NCBI RefSeq assembly: GCF_964204645.1
Contig: NC_134026.1
Location: 3,720,001 to 3,784,000, forward strand
Direction of reading: 5' to 3'
Source of the DNA: Tubulanus polymorphus
Taxonomy: Eukaryota; Nemertea; Palaeonemertea; Tubulaniformes; Tubulanidae
DNA: 64,000 nt
Positions 28,420 to 40,700 of this stretch are shown here, one piece after another (positions within the stretch are counted from its first letter, which is position 1; every line of letters starts with the position of its first letter). The notes under the pieces were generated by a model that was given only the letters and a program-made list of their open reading frames with translations, had not been told where the DNA came from and searched no databases. The position numbers were made by a program, and so were the translations under genes.

Positions 28420-30214
28420 ATCTATCACTCTTCATGATTAAATGGCTGCACATTTTGAAACGTCAAGAGAACAATTCGAATAATTTAGTTCGAGTTGTTA
28501 CCCCCAGTGGCCTACATTGCCCTTGTATAATATGTTGTAATCAAGTCGGTCATACCTCGCGATAGTAGATTTTTCAATCAAATATATCAAGTAGTTTTGT
28601 GTAAACTGAGAAATGGAAGAATAAACACCTCGATTACCACCGTTATTCTCATTCGACGTATGTCTCAAAAATAGTTTTTCGTTTTTGCTGTAATGTTAAA
28701 AAGATGATAAGTAACAATCGGCACCCGATGCAACACATTTGTAATTATTTTCTTCTGATAAAATGATGATTAATAACGCTATGTAGGCCTACATTAAGAT
28801 TCGAGAGATTGTAACAATTGCTTTATTTTTCTGCGAAGTGAAGGGGTTTGTTCGTCGCTCGATTTCCGTCGATTTAATGTTTTGTCACTTGTTTTACAAC
28901 TACGTGTAGCTTCTTGTCTTCGGAGCGAGCCTTCGGTGTGATGGTTTTAAGCGGTATATGCAAAGTGGCAGAGAGCGGGTTCGAAACCGTGCCGATCGAG
29001 CATGTACACATAGGACATCATTCAGAATAGGAATACAATTATGTGTACAAAATTTCAACTTCCACAATTATAACATGCGTGATGCATCATAAAAATGACA
29101 AGAACAGATATTGATGTATAGATTGAAATGAATGTGAACTATGTCAATCAATGTTTATTTATTTATTTGTTAATTTCTTTTGTGTTAAAATGTGGCCACT
29201 GTGTGTTACTGTGTATTAATTGTACAGTTGTTGGAATAAATCAAGTGTATCAAAATAAATTGTCACTGTTTCTCAATATTCTCAATATCTGATTTTCATC
29301 GCTCTTTAAGTTTAGTTTTGCATTTTTCTATCGAAGTCATATAGAAAATCAATAATGCATGCGGTCCTTACCGGTAAGGATACTGTTCCATATAGCTCTG
29401 AGGTTTCCTACTCTTAACCCGTTTTTGCATAAAAATCCAACGATCTTCACTTAATTGGTGAATTCGATATCACAGAAATCGATATGTTTGTGATAAAAAA
29501 GTGAGAATGTGGGCTCGTTTAATTTATAATTGGCTACCAACAGATATCAATTCATACTTCGCGTGGTCCGTTTGAATATAAGCAACAAAACAACAGAAAA
29601 CGTACATTTACCGTACAATTTCTCGTTGATCGCGAAACATGTATGAAGCGTGGTATACAAACGATACGGCAGAATGCTGGACTCAGAACGACGGACGTTG
29701 GGAAATGAACGCGTACGTTTTGCCGCCGTTTATCATCGTTAATTGATTTAATTGTACGGCGAATGTTCTTTAGATTAAAAGCATTCTTTTCAGGTTCAGC
29801 GAAACAAACTTTCAACCTGATGCAGTTCATTATATCTAACTATCTATCTATCATACCTGATGAGGCAAAAGCGAATCAGCGAAATCGATCGTGTTGGTTT
29901 ATGATTTTGTTTGTGGCCATGATCGTTCATTCGACTCTCTACCAAAAGAAACAGGCAACGTTTCATAAAAATCTTTAGAATATCCATCAGCAACTGTGAG
30001 CAATTTGGAGCCATATAAAAGTGTGTTATAACAGCTTTAATGAATATTATGAAAAATTGCCTTTTTATATTGAAATTTGCCAGAAACAAGAATTACGACA
30101 CTATGAAATAACAAATTAATATCCATGAAATATTTTATTTATCAAAATGTACATAAAATACATCGCCATCCATATAGGAACTATATACATTAACTGATTT
30201 GTTTATGAACAATC

Positions 30215-30220
30215 TTTATT
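30215..30220 (-). terminator. VPS33A polyadenylation signal
   Basis: TTTATT on the plus strand is AATAAA on the gene strand, 53 bases past the stop codon. This implies a very short 3' UTR. Confidence 0.7.
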
Positions 30221-30272
30221 GAAGTATGCAAATATTGACTAGGTGATTATCATATTAATATTCAAGTATTCT

Positions 30273-33200
30273 TTAGAATGGGTTGGGTGGCGGTGGTTTA
30301 AGTTCATCTTCCATTGATGACAGCCAACTGTCTCCATTTATCAATTTAGTCGTAGCTATGATGTAATCAGTGGGACCTGTAGAACAAAACACATTGGATT
30401 AGATGAGTATTATCTGCTTACTTTGACGAATCAACTTCTTAACAAACGAGAAATCATTTGATCAACACAATTGAATACCACTATTAAAACGAGTAGTACT
30501 TACTATCATCACTCTGAGCAAGAAATCTTAAAGCAGCGAGTTCAGCATACGTGATGCCACCCAGGAATACAACCAATGTAGTCTTCTGTTCAGTATTGGA
30601 ATGTGTCGAGGAAATTGAGCTTTCTAATAATAGATGGAAAAAATGTGTGATTAAACCGATCATTAACAAACTACGATGACAGCGAAATTGCCGCAGTATT
30701 GAAGTTTAACATGTGGACTGGAAGAAATTGTCCAAAAACTGTAATAGGCGTTTAGTGCCAATCCTGTCTTAAAGATGCGTTAACATGCAGAGATCCTCCA
30801 GATCCCACATTAAGGGTTCTCCCCACACACAAGATATGCCATTTTTCCCAATGTCTGACCAACGGAAAAATGAAGGATATGTCACTAAATGAAAGAAGGT
30901 CTCCGCTTACTTCTCTTCCGTAAACCAACAGGAATTTGTTGCACTTCTTCGAATCGTGGTCCAGGCAGCAGATTAAGTAACTCCGTGATACTTCTCCAAC
31001 CAGGTCGGGCTAAGTACTGAATCAGCCTCACACTTACCGGGGCATATCCACTGTACACGTAGGATATATCATTCGGATTCTGCAACATAAATAGAATACA
31101 TTTCAGCACAAGGTACAGATATTACTGAAGCACGAAATATTTACAATGATGGAATTTCTACCTGCTCTTGTACTTCCTCGACTAATAGTTTCAATGTTTT
31201 TCTCACGGCTGGGAATATAGGTTTTGACTGAACGTGCAAGAGTCCAGCTTTCTCGAGATTTTGTAGCGTAATTACATGCTTAAACCCGTATGTCTTAAAA
31301 GAGATTTATTTAACCATCAACGTATTTTGATTATAACTGAGAGAAACCTGATATATTTCAACGATTCTTTGTATTCTTTTCCACTTTCTTACCTGTAAAA
31401 TCTCTCTTTTGTAATGTTCTAAAACTTTTTGCTTCAGACCTGTATTGCATGCACATTGTATACATATCAATCGTAATACCTACGGACATACAGAATAAAC
31501 ATTCACAATACACAGGATTAAACTACTACAATTCACAGCACTACGCAGCGAACACCCTTACCTTGAAAATTGGCTCTTTCCTTGCAATACAATCTTCTAC
31601 ATACGGATTGACCTTGTCAGCTTCTACACCATTTATGAACTCTAAAATAGATACCAATTTCCATTATCACCTTACAATACTGACATATTACTATCAAATC
31701 AGACTGATTGCATCAAGAACAGATATGTTGCAGTAGAGTTATGTACCCTGTTGAGTTCTGAGACAATCCAGAAATTGATCAGAGTCTGTTACTTCTTTGA
31801 TTAATTCAGCAATTGATGTATCTGGAAAGGAGAATTCAACAAAAGATGCAATAGGAGGTCTGAGATGCAATGGCAAAATCCAAATAATTTGGTTTTTAAA
31901 TATTTTCCGTTTAAAGTAAGTTAATCGTCTGGACTACTTACGTGTGCCAAGAGACTGTTTTGCAGCAGTCATATGAGGCAGTTTCGTTACGAAATCTCTC
32001 AATTCTCCAACAGTTTTAGCCGAATGTCGCTCCTAAGCAGAAAACCATCTCATCAAAAAAGTTTATATCAAAATAATAGAGAAGTAACGGACAACGCTAG
32101 ACTTACATCAGCTAAAGCAGAAATCAGCTTAGCTTTTTTACTTAGAGCTGGTCCAACAGCATTAAAGTTCTTATCCCTGATTTCTGCGTACAACTCTTCA
32201 CCGGAATTCAATATAATTTTCTTGAACTCCTCTTTTTTTGCTCCGTCTTCGATGGCCTTTGTAAATTTCTCGGGAGGAAATTTAGCAGTAGCTTCAAAGA
32301 TAAATTTACATTGTATGAATGGTACAAAAAGGGACAACATAATATCGAATTTGACCAAGTGGCTGAACCAAGGTGGCTGAGCAATTGAACCATTTGACCA
32401 AGACCAGGTCGACCAGGTGGGTTGAGCAACACTAAGATGGACGAGAACAGGACCTCGACAGATCGGTTATTCCTGGATATATGGAGTTGTAGGAACCCTG
32501 AAGAACATTGATCAGGCTCTGACTGAGAAAGGACCTGATCCATGAATAACCATCACAGATAACTTAACTTACTGTTATGAATGCCGAAGATTTCATCGAT
32601 CAAACCTTCATAGGTAAGTTGTGAAAGTAAAGGCGTTAAAGGGTCAACCATACGATCTAATAAAACTAGGTTATCGATCTGCGGTGTTATTTGCATCTCA
32701 TTACCAGCCATTTCCCTTCTCATTCTCAATATCATATCACAAACATGCTACAATATTAACAAAAAACACCTATGTAAAATTCATTCAATGCCTTGCCCTA
32801 TAAAACAATTCCAGTACAAGGAAGTAAACACTATACAAACCTTTGCACAATCACCTTTTCCGTAGATATTTGGTATCACTCCGTACAGAGCTTGAATAGT
32901 CATGATAGATTTTGCCATATGAAATAAACTAGTGTAATCTTTGTAGAGGTAGCATTCCTATAAAACATTCCAAATTCAATGAACATGAATGAAAATTACC
33001 AGGAGAACAAAATGATTATTTACTACCAGAAGTGACTGTAGTTACTTACGCGAAATGATGTTTCATTTTCCATTGACAACAGGTCGTAATCAAAAGGAAT
33101 CAAATCCAGACAGAAATCTTCTTTGATATTTAAATAACTGTAAACATTCAAGTCCTAAAAATGTAATCAGAGGAATACTTTTTCACCAAAAAATGAATAG

Positions 33201-34363
33201 ATATATTTTCCCATGAATGAATGTTTTTAAGTCTCAATTTCTTGTCGAAACAAGGTCTTTACAACAATTGCTATCCGCAATAAAAACCTTCAATTTTTTT
33301 TCACAAATTAAACTCCTCCTCGGTACAAACAGTATATGATATTCCTTTCTGCTCGAACTGTTAAAGCCTGTATTGCCTTCTTCCCTGAAGAACAAATACA
33401 AGCAATCATAGTAGACAATTAATGATAGATTTAGATATTCACTTCCAACTGCAAGGGTGTGAAAATGTTGGTTTAAGATAGGCCTAACCAGCGAATAAAT
33501 ACCACAGTAATGATTAACTTTTAATTATCACTATTTCAACAATCCACTATTCTCCAAACGTGGGAATTACAGTAGGCCTGCCTAATTATTCGCTGCAATA
33601 GAAAGAAACTATCTAATTCTCCTTGTTCAATGATGATTCAATAATAAGAGGACCATACACTTACTTCAGTATGTTTTCAGCTATTGTATCCATGAGTTCC
33701 AACTTTGGTCGGACAATGAATACGATATTTTGAACGTTTGACTGCGGAAGACGACCATTGTTCAATAAAAACATCTTTTCAACTTCATGTTCCTAAAACA
33801 TCAACACAATTACAAAATTGTTGAGAAATTACAAATCACATAGGTTCAAATCAGTAAAGAAAGATCATTTCCAGAAACTTGCCTGCAATAGGGGATATTC
33901 AGCTACCAGTCCAAAAGGGCCTGTGAGGACGCTGTCCCATACTAAAGCCTAAAAAGGAAGTCATTCAGCGTCAATTTCATCATTCAGAATAAAACAAGTG
34001 AACAGAGAACTAAGATTTTTGAATGAATGATTCAAAAATGTATTCAAGTAAACAGTCTCAAGTAAATAAAGATAGTCTTGGGTCCTGTCGGTGTTGACAA
34101 CAGGTGTCAGTCATTCGTTTTCACTTTCATTCAGCGGAGACAGTTTTTCATTGACACAAACCCGGAAGTGGAAGAAAACGTTCCTCTTTTTACGGTATTA
34201 CATCAACCGAAAGCGGAAAAACATTAATTTAGCGCTCATCAGAGATTAGCTATAACAGTACCTTCGTTCCGATACATCTGTCCAAACAATCCAGTAATTC
34301 ACGACGATAAGCTTCGCGTAAAACGAACAAATTTATCTTCCCACCGGCCAAGTGCGACGCCAT
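30273..34363 (-). CDS. VPS33A: Vacuolar protein sorting 33A (SM protein of HOPS/CORVET), 16 exons, 601 aa
   Basis: Exons in transcript order: 34363-34262, 33948-33883, 33792-33665, 33357-33288, 33154-33050, 32957-32841, 32747-32573, 32291-32107, 32032-31942, 31821-31747, 31641-31562, 31479-31393, 31293-31162, 31079-30911, 30623-30504, 30376-30273; 602 codons with stop. The chain aligns end to end with the Sec1/Munc18 family VPS33A type: [22 protein letters not shown], then [97 protein letters not shown] and [16 protein letters not shown]. Human VPS33A has 596 residues. The family binds SNARE bundles and VPS16 in the HOPS and CORVET tethers on endosomes and lysosomes. Intron 2 (33793-33882) uses a GC donor, and intron 4 has a weak donor (AAG|GTTTTT). 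The C-terminal tail is proline-rich (KPPPPNPF). The start ATG is the first in frame and matches the family N-terminus. Confidence 0.97.
34162..34169. promoter_or_regulatory. ETS-type site CCGGAAGT in VPS33A intron 1
   Basis: CCGGAAGT lies about 95 bases downstream of VPS33A exon 1. ETS-family motifs of this form are common near housekeeping transcription starts. Confidence 0.4.
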
Positions 34364-34795
34364 GATAAAAATGTATTCAGTGAGCGCCCTCTAGTGGCAT
34401 ACCTTATGTTATCATGAAAAACTACGGAAACGATTTTGAAATATTTTCATTGTATTAAAAAAGTCTATTGCTGATTTCTACGCTTTTTATAACTTAATTT
34501 ACTCTTTTGAATGATGTGGTATTTTAATGTATCAATAAAATCTAATTGACATGAATTGATCGCGGATAAATACAACTAATTTACTAAGTAGATTATATAA
34601 TCGATTTAACGACTGTAAAACGGAGACTAAATCTATTAAAGTACAAGATAAAAGTGATTGAATCATAGGATTAGTTTAACCGATGACCTCTGTGACTTCA
34701 AAGTTTGGTTCCGCTACAAGCACTACTTTCCGAATAGGCTCGCATGTGCATTGCGGAAATGAAATGCGCTTAGGTCGAACATAATAATGTAGAAA
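34364..34795. promoter_or_regulatory. Bidirectional VPS33A / SGSM2 promoter with CTCF-like site
   Basis: Only 432 bp separate the two divergent start codons. At 34383-34397 the minus strand reads CCACTAGAGGGCGCT, which fits all 15 positions of the CTCF core consensus CCASYAGRKGGCRSY. It lies 20 bp upstream of the VPS33A ATG. Near the SGSM2 side GCATGTGCATTGCGG resembles a degenerate NRF1 site. No TATA box is placed sensibly for either gene. Shared regulation of two membrane-trafficking genes is an inference. Confidence 0.6.
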
Positions 34796-37700
34796 ATGGC
34801 TGTGGAAAACGGTAAATATCTTCCTATTTCTGCGATGACAGTTTTTCAATTCGACGATAGATTGGCTGTTGTTTTATGATATGTGATAATCAACTGCCTA
34901 ATCTGGACGTGTGTGTTTATTTTCAGATAAAGAACTTCGGGAAAAATTACTCCGAAATGTCAAGAAGGAGGTCAGTACACTACTTACTTACTTACACACT
35001 TTAACAGTACAACACAACTCAACGTTACACCAGTAGTACACTCAGCTACAGCTGCCTGCCTAGGTCCTGATCTAACAATGAAATACTAGGCTATCGCCAA
35101 TTTCTTTTACTTTGTTTTTTGTGGCTTTAATTTTGTGTTTTGTGGCTTTAATTTTGTGTTAGAGGCTAGCCGAACTCGACCTGACACAGCATCCATCATC
35201 TTTATGCTCGAATTAAAGATACGATGAGCACTGGATACTACCTTCTTTTATAACATTTGCCTCTCTTGAAATCACTTCATGTCACCTCGAATCAGTTGCA
35301 ATATATTACTTCAGGCTAATTTGGCCCTACTTGTCCTATTCATTCCATCATCACTTTTATTCCATTTGCATATTATAATTTTGATTACAAAAATGCATTA
35401 ATAGATATAAATCATAGCAGGTAATCTGTTTTTTAATGTATCATGAAAAAAAATAATAATTATATCTAAACATTCATAGATATTTATGATTTTCATCTCT
35501 ATATATTTTCGTAAAATCTAGGCACTATACCTAATCAATATTGGCTAACATGGTCTCCTTAATATCAAACGGCCTTTTTCAATCGATTCTGTTCAAAAGA
35601 CTTAAAAACCGTCTTATGTCTGGTATATCATCATCATATTGCTATGAGCATTCAGTTAAGCCTTCTGTGGGAATTATAATAGGTAAATGTATCTTGAAAT
35701 GAATAATCAATGAATATGTTGCATTCTATATATTACTGTAGTAATTCGCTCAGTTGACTGCATAATTGAATGCATGAATGCTGTTCATTAAAAAATCTAA
35801 CCATTACTGTCTAAAGCTATGATACATGTGTGGCCAGAGTATCATAAATTTTAGCAATTTCCCGGCTGAAAAATATTTTTTTAGATTAATATGTGTGTTT
35901 TATTTGCATAATTTCAATACCTGGCAATAATAACCATTGATGAAATTACAATGTCCGTGTTTAAGTATTCTAGCAGGTGACTATTTGGTTATAGTCGAAA
36001 CTTTGAATCAATGAATTATTAGCGGACTTCATCTTTCTCGTTATATCAGTGAGGAGTTCTTGATCTATCTGCACAGATCTGAACAACTTTAATTTCCTCG
36101 TATTATCAGAGAAATTCGGATGTGTTGAAATGAACGGACGTCTGAAATAAGTTGAATGAACGCCCGTCTTTTCACGTTATTGCAGCTGCATTCCTACTTT
36201 ATTCAGATTCTCCCGTTAACCAGTTGTTATGGTAACAGCCATTCAGTTGCCAAATGCAGGAAAATATCCGGCGATGCTGCGCGTATAGCCCAGGTTCTCT
36301 TAAAAGCCTATAAATCATCTTAATCTGCCGTTCGATCCCGCTATATTTTAAATGTCAAAGCAATTCTTTTAATTGCGAACGGGGATGCACCGGAATTATG
36401 AAACGTTTCCAGGCACTCGAGCAAGCGATAGATGAATAGCAATCAAAATTGTCGCAAATAGCGGTGAAAAAATATCAAGCGATCGGTTTCGATGGAAAAC
36501 CTTCGAGTCGTATTGGAAATACTGAATGATGATACTTCACTTAAATTAATACTAAACCAACAAACAAATGTCATTGTGCTCGATTCGAGAGGGTATCTTC
36601 TCACGTTCCGAAAGCCTCCATTGTCAGTATCTCACGTCGCGTTGTTATCCCAATTTGCCTTTCATTTAAGCTTCTTCAAGGTGAAGAATCTAATAAAAAA
36701 AACATTGTTGAATGTTGAAATTTCTTATCCCGTTGCAATAGATTCTTTTCAAATTTTCGTATCCTGACATTTAATTTTGGACTGTTGTTTTGATATCTGC
36801 TTCGGCCTAAATTTGGTCAGACGGAAAAATGGGAATTATGAACTCATGAACGTATGCGTAAGCTGTGCTTTGTCCAGCCATTGACGTTTGAAATCATAAC
36901 AATAACGCGGCATTTTCCATACGAGCCATAGTTCTTGAATTAACTGTTGAATACTGTCTGACTTGTGTCATTATCACTCGGCAAATTTCTATTAAAAGCT
37001 GGTAATTTGACTCCCACGCTCAATGTGTTTTATTCATCGAGCATGTTTCTCCTCGACGCGATATGTAATGTTATTACGATGATAGATTTGGGAGCGTAAT
37101 AACTGGCCCCAATTTATACGTGACTCTAGGCATCTTTGGTACGCTGATTGGAAAATTCCTGTCATCCCTCTATCCGAAATCCAGCCTTGACTTTATTATA
37201 GCTGAAGGCTTGCTTGGCTTCACGACGAACGAACTTCATTAATCCCTTATTGAGATATAGAAAAAGATTATGCTAGTTATTTTTCCGGCATGTGGGTGTA
37301 TTGATAACGAAGTCTATAATTTTTGTTCTGATGCAAGAGGAATGTGCAAGTTTTTCAGGCCTTACGAGAACTGCCTTAATCTGATCTCGGATTTAGCTCT
37401 TTTCTTCAAATATTTACCGGTAACTGCTGTGTAACTGCTGTGTTCTAAAACATTTTGATCAGGGTCTAGTTTCATTAAAACATTCAAACTTAGAACAGTG
37501 AAGTTCGAATTTTTGCTGAGAGCCAACCGTTCATGCTGGTGCCAAACTTGACGTCGGCCAAATTTAGCCCGACCAGACTGAGCGCGATTTTAGCCTGGGT
37601 CACAAATTATGCCGTGTGAATACTGATAAATTGGTTCTGGAAGCGATTCATCTCACTTGCCATATCATTGTTTTGATAGCATGTTTTTAGTAAAAATGAG

Positions 37701-40700
37701 TGATTTATGTGTGTCGTGAATGCACTAATTAGGCAAGTTTCACTTGAACCAGTTTTGATCCCGGCTTTGACCCGGTCCAAATCGTCTCTATGTGATAGTT
37801 GCTATAGACCTAAAGGTATATAATATAAACTAGAGTTTAAGGATGTTCCAAAATTCTAGAAAGGGACAGATTTAGAATTGGAGTATGTCTAGTTCTAAAT
37901 AAAGATTTGGGAAGACTTCATGTTTTCAGTTTGCTTTACGGTAGTTGCTTCATGATTTTGATGTGGGGCCTGGCCGGTGTCAAACAGGCATCAGTTTAAA
38001 CAGTTGGCCTGGATAAAAAACGTTCATGCGATCGATCGCGGCTTATATTTCATCCGAACAGATCCTCTGAATTCGTTTTATAATATTGTATTGTAGGTTA
38101 AGCAGATCATGGAGGAGGCAGTTACTCGTAAATTCGTACATGAAGAGAGTAGCAGTATCACTTCATTATGCGGTAAGTCTTGAAAGATCACTCGTCGCTA
38201 ATGAAACACAAATATCGCCAGAGAAGTCGACGATTGCTGGTTGCGCAAAATTGTAGGCATTAATTAGCATCGGCGGGTGGTGAAAATGCCAATTAAACTC
38301 GGTTCATGGAATGACAGATCGGAATCTTCAGAAGACAAAATCTTTCCGACGTCAATCAGACTAATCTCACAAGGGAAAGATCATAAACAGCATTGATTGC
38401 ACCTTTCGTGCATTGAGTAGTGATATTTAATGATCTTATTAGAACACGTTACTAAAGTTCGGTCCTCAAATAATTCTAACGACAGTCGGCAGAAGTGTTG
38501 AATGTTTTTCCCTGTTTTAGGGGTAGTATGAATGTCGCTAGTTGTCGTAATTGTAAGTCTATATCTGTGAATGTACTATATTGGTGAAGTACTACGCTAA
38601 AAGGGGGTCCTATGATCAAGGGTGCTGAGTATGCGAAGCTTTTTACTTGAGGTTTGAGGGTTGGCACATCAAAATTCAAAATTTGATATTTGGAGAAGTA
38701 CTTCTTATGTTTCAAATTTTTTAAGGAAACAGAATATTGAGCCATGTGCTCCGCGGTCCCTGAGGTCACAGTTAGCTTTCGACATTTTTTTTGATTTTGT
38801 ATTCATTCGCCTTTGACCTTTCACGTCTGAATGTATTTGACTAGTGTATTTGTCGGTAACTAAAAATCCGGCGATATCAATCATTTAATATTGAAAGCAT
38901 GATAACTTGTCAATTCCCATTCGGCCATTGATCAATCTCGTGTTCATGCGCCCGTCTGTTTTACTGTGGCGCGCGGGCACAAGAATCGCAGTTGCCATGG
39001 CAATGGATGCTGCGAGTAGCCCGCATATACCTGGTTTGCGCGATTGATGCTGTATGTATAGTTGGCACATAATAAGAAGGGTGATTGACACCAGTACGGT
39101 CACTATTGGTTACCTGTTATACCGATGTAATCGGAGTTGATAACTTCTTAGAAACCCCGGGACTTCGGAGCAATATCCTAATTACCATCTACCTGGCCAC
39201 AATTCGCTGGAAATGATCTAATCTTAACTAAGCGCAACAGGTCTTTCATTTTTATAGCTAGCCAGTATGAGACCTAGCAGGAATTTTTATAGCTGCTTTA
39301 ACCGGGGAATGAACTCTGCTGCGCGTTGTCATTTTTGGAAAACAACCGATTTTATTAGCCGTATACTCGGTCACGTGTTAGTACGAGGCTTATAACGGCG
39401 AACGACGGATCGTAGAATTTATGTCTCGAATGCTGATATCATTGATTTACACTCGACGGTCAATATTGTCAATCGCGATATAAGATTCCATGCGATACGG
39501 CTTTTGTTTCCATCGCCATCTTCTTCTGTTTACCATAAAATGAAGTGCTGTATCTATGCTGTTATTTCATTTCATATTTACGTTTTGGCTGCTTGTTTGT
39601 TTTCGGGGGGGGGGGGGTAGATATACTACTCCTAGGGGTCTGATATTGTGATCGCTAGCCAATTAACTTTTGAAATCGGGGTTAAAGCGCTCTCTCATTA
39701 CATGGAGGTGCGTTGCTGTTATAATCGAGATATTTTTTATACGCCGCAAGCCAGTCGTGACATTTTACGAATAATGAATGGCTTCCGCTAAACTCAATTT
39801 ATACGGGGACTTCTCTTCGTACCTAATGGATAAAGATCCTTTATTTTTCTACGTCGCAAATTTGTGATAGATGTATTCTGAAAAATAAGGCCAATTTGCA
39901 TCTTGTGATTCTCAGAAAACTTGTTTGCGGATGATTGTTAGCAGTCGTAGGACACATCCCCTTAAATGGAATTGGGTTTACCCAGTTGTTCGTTCTTGCT
40001 GCCAGGGGGAGTTGAATATTGAAATATATACGATTTCCTATTAAAGTACCCAAGTATTTCACCGAGTGGACGTGGTGTCACTGGACCCCTAGTTTTTGCC
40101 GTTGTTTAGTGAATATCGTTTCAACCTTTCAGGTACGGTGGAAGCGTGTCTTCAGTATGGAATTAAGAAACGAGCGCTGGGATTATTCAAGAGCAGCAGT
40201 ACGTCTGCCCTGTTGCACAAAATCGCCAAGAGCTGCGAACCAGCGGCACAAGTCGTGAAGGTCCTCGACGACTCTGAAATCAGCGTCGATGGCTCGAAGT
40301 TAGTTCCATAGTATTTAACCCTATTATCTCGCAATGAATTATGTCTTCACACATCTGTTACTTTATTGAATCCCTTCTTGACTGGCAGTCTATTACGTTA
40401 AAGGTTCAAATTTTCCGCTTGTATGCCGTACGTGTATGTCGTCTTGATGGAATTAGATTTTCCGCTTTCAGATCAAATTAATAATTAATAATTAATAGTA
40501 ATTAATACAAAACCCGATCAACTTGTTCCTTTGTGTCCCTTGCTACTTAATAATAAGCCGTGGCTAGTCGTTAAAGTGCTGTCATTCAAATTCTGGTAAC
40601 TGGCATATTTCATTTCTATCTCTTTCATTACAGAAAATCACTGGACAGCAATAAGAATCAGACATCGAAAAAGCCGAACATATTTTACAATCCGAAATAC

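Larger units (their letters stand above)
24761..30214. other. Convergent UNC119-VPS33A spacer
   Basis: The region lies between two stop codons facing each other. It contains an inverted MITE copy (25779-25998) and a nested element pair (27913-28419). AATAAA signals on the plus strand near 26455, 28621 and 29236-29260 could end UNC119 transcripts, so much of it may be a long UNC119 3' UTR. No frame with recognisable protein similarity was seen; small frames at 27.3 and 29.6-30.0 kb look fortuitous. Confidence 0.55.

Noticed and set aside
28960-29010. GGGTTCGAAACC B-box-like string
   Set aside because: No A box at proper distance and no cloverleaf. The same holds for similar strings near 2188, 8330 and 8400.
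29552-29978. ORFs on both strands in the convergent spacer
   Set aside because: Basic and hydrophobic random-looking peptides with no similarity and no splice signals that connect them to a gene.
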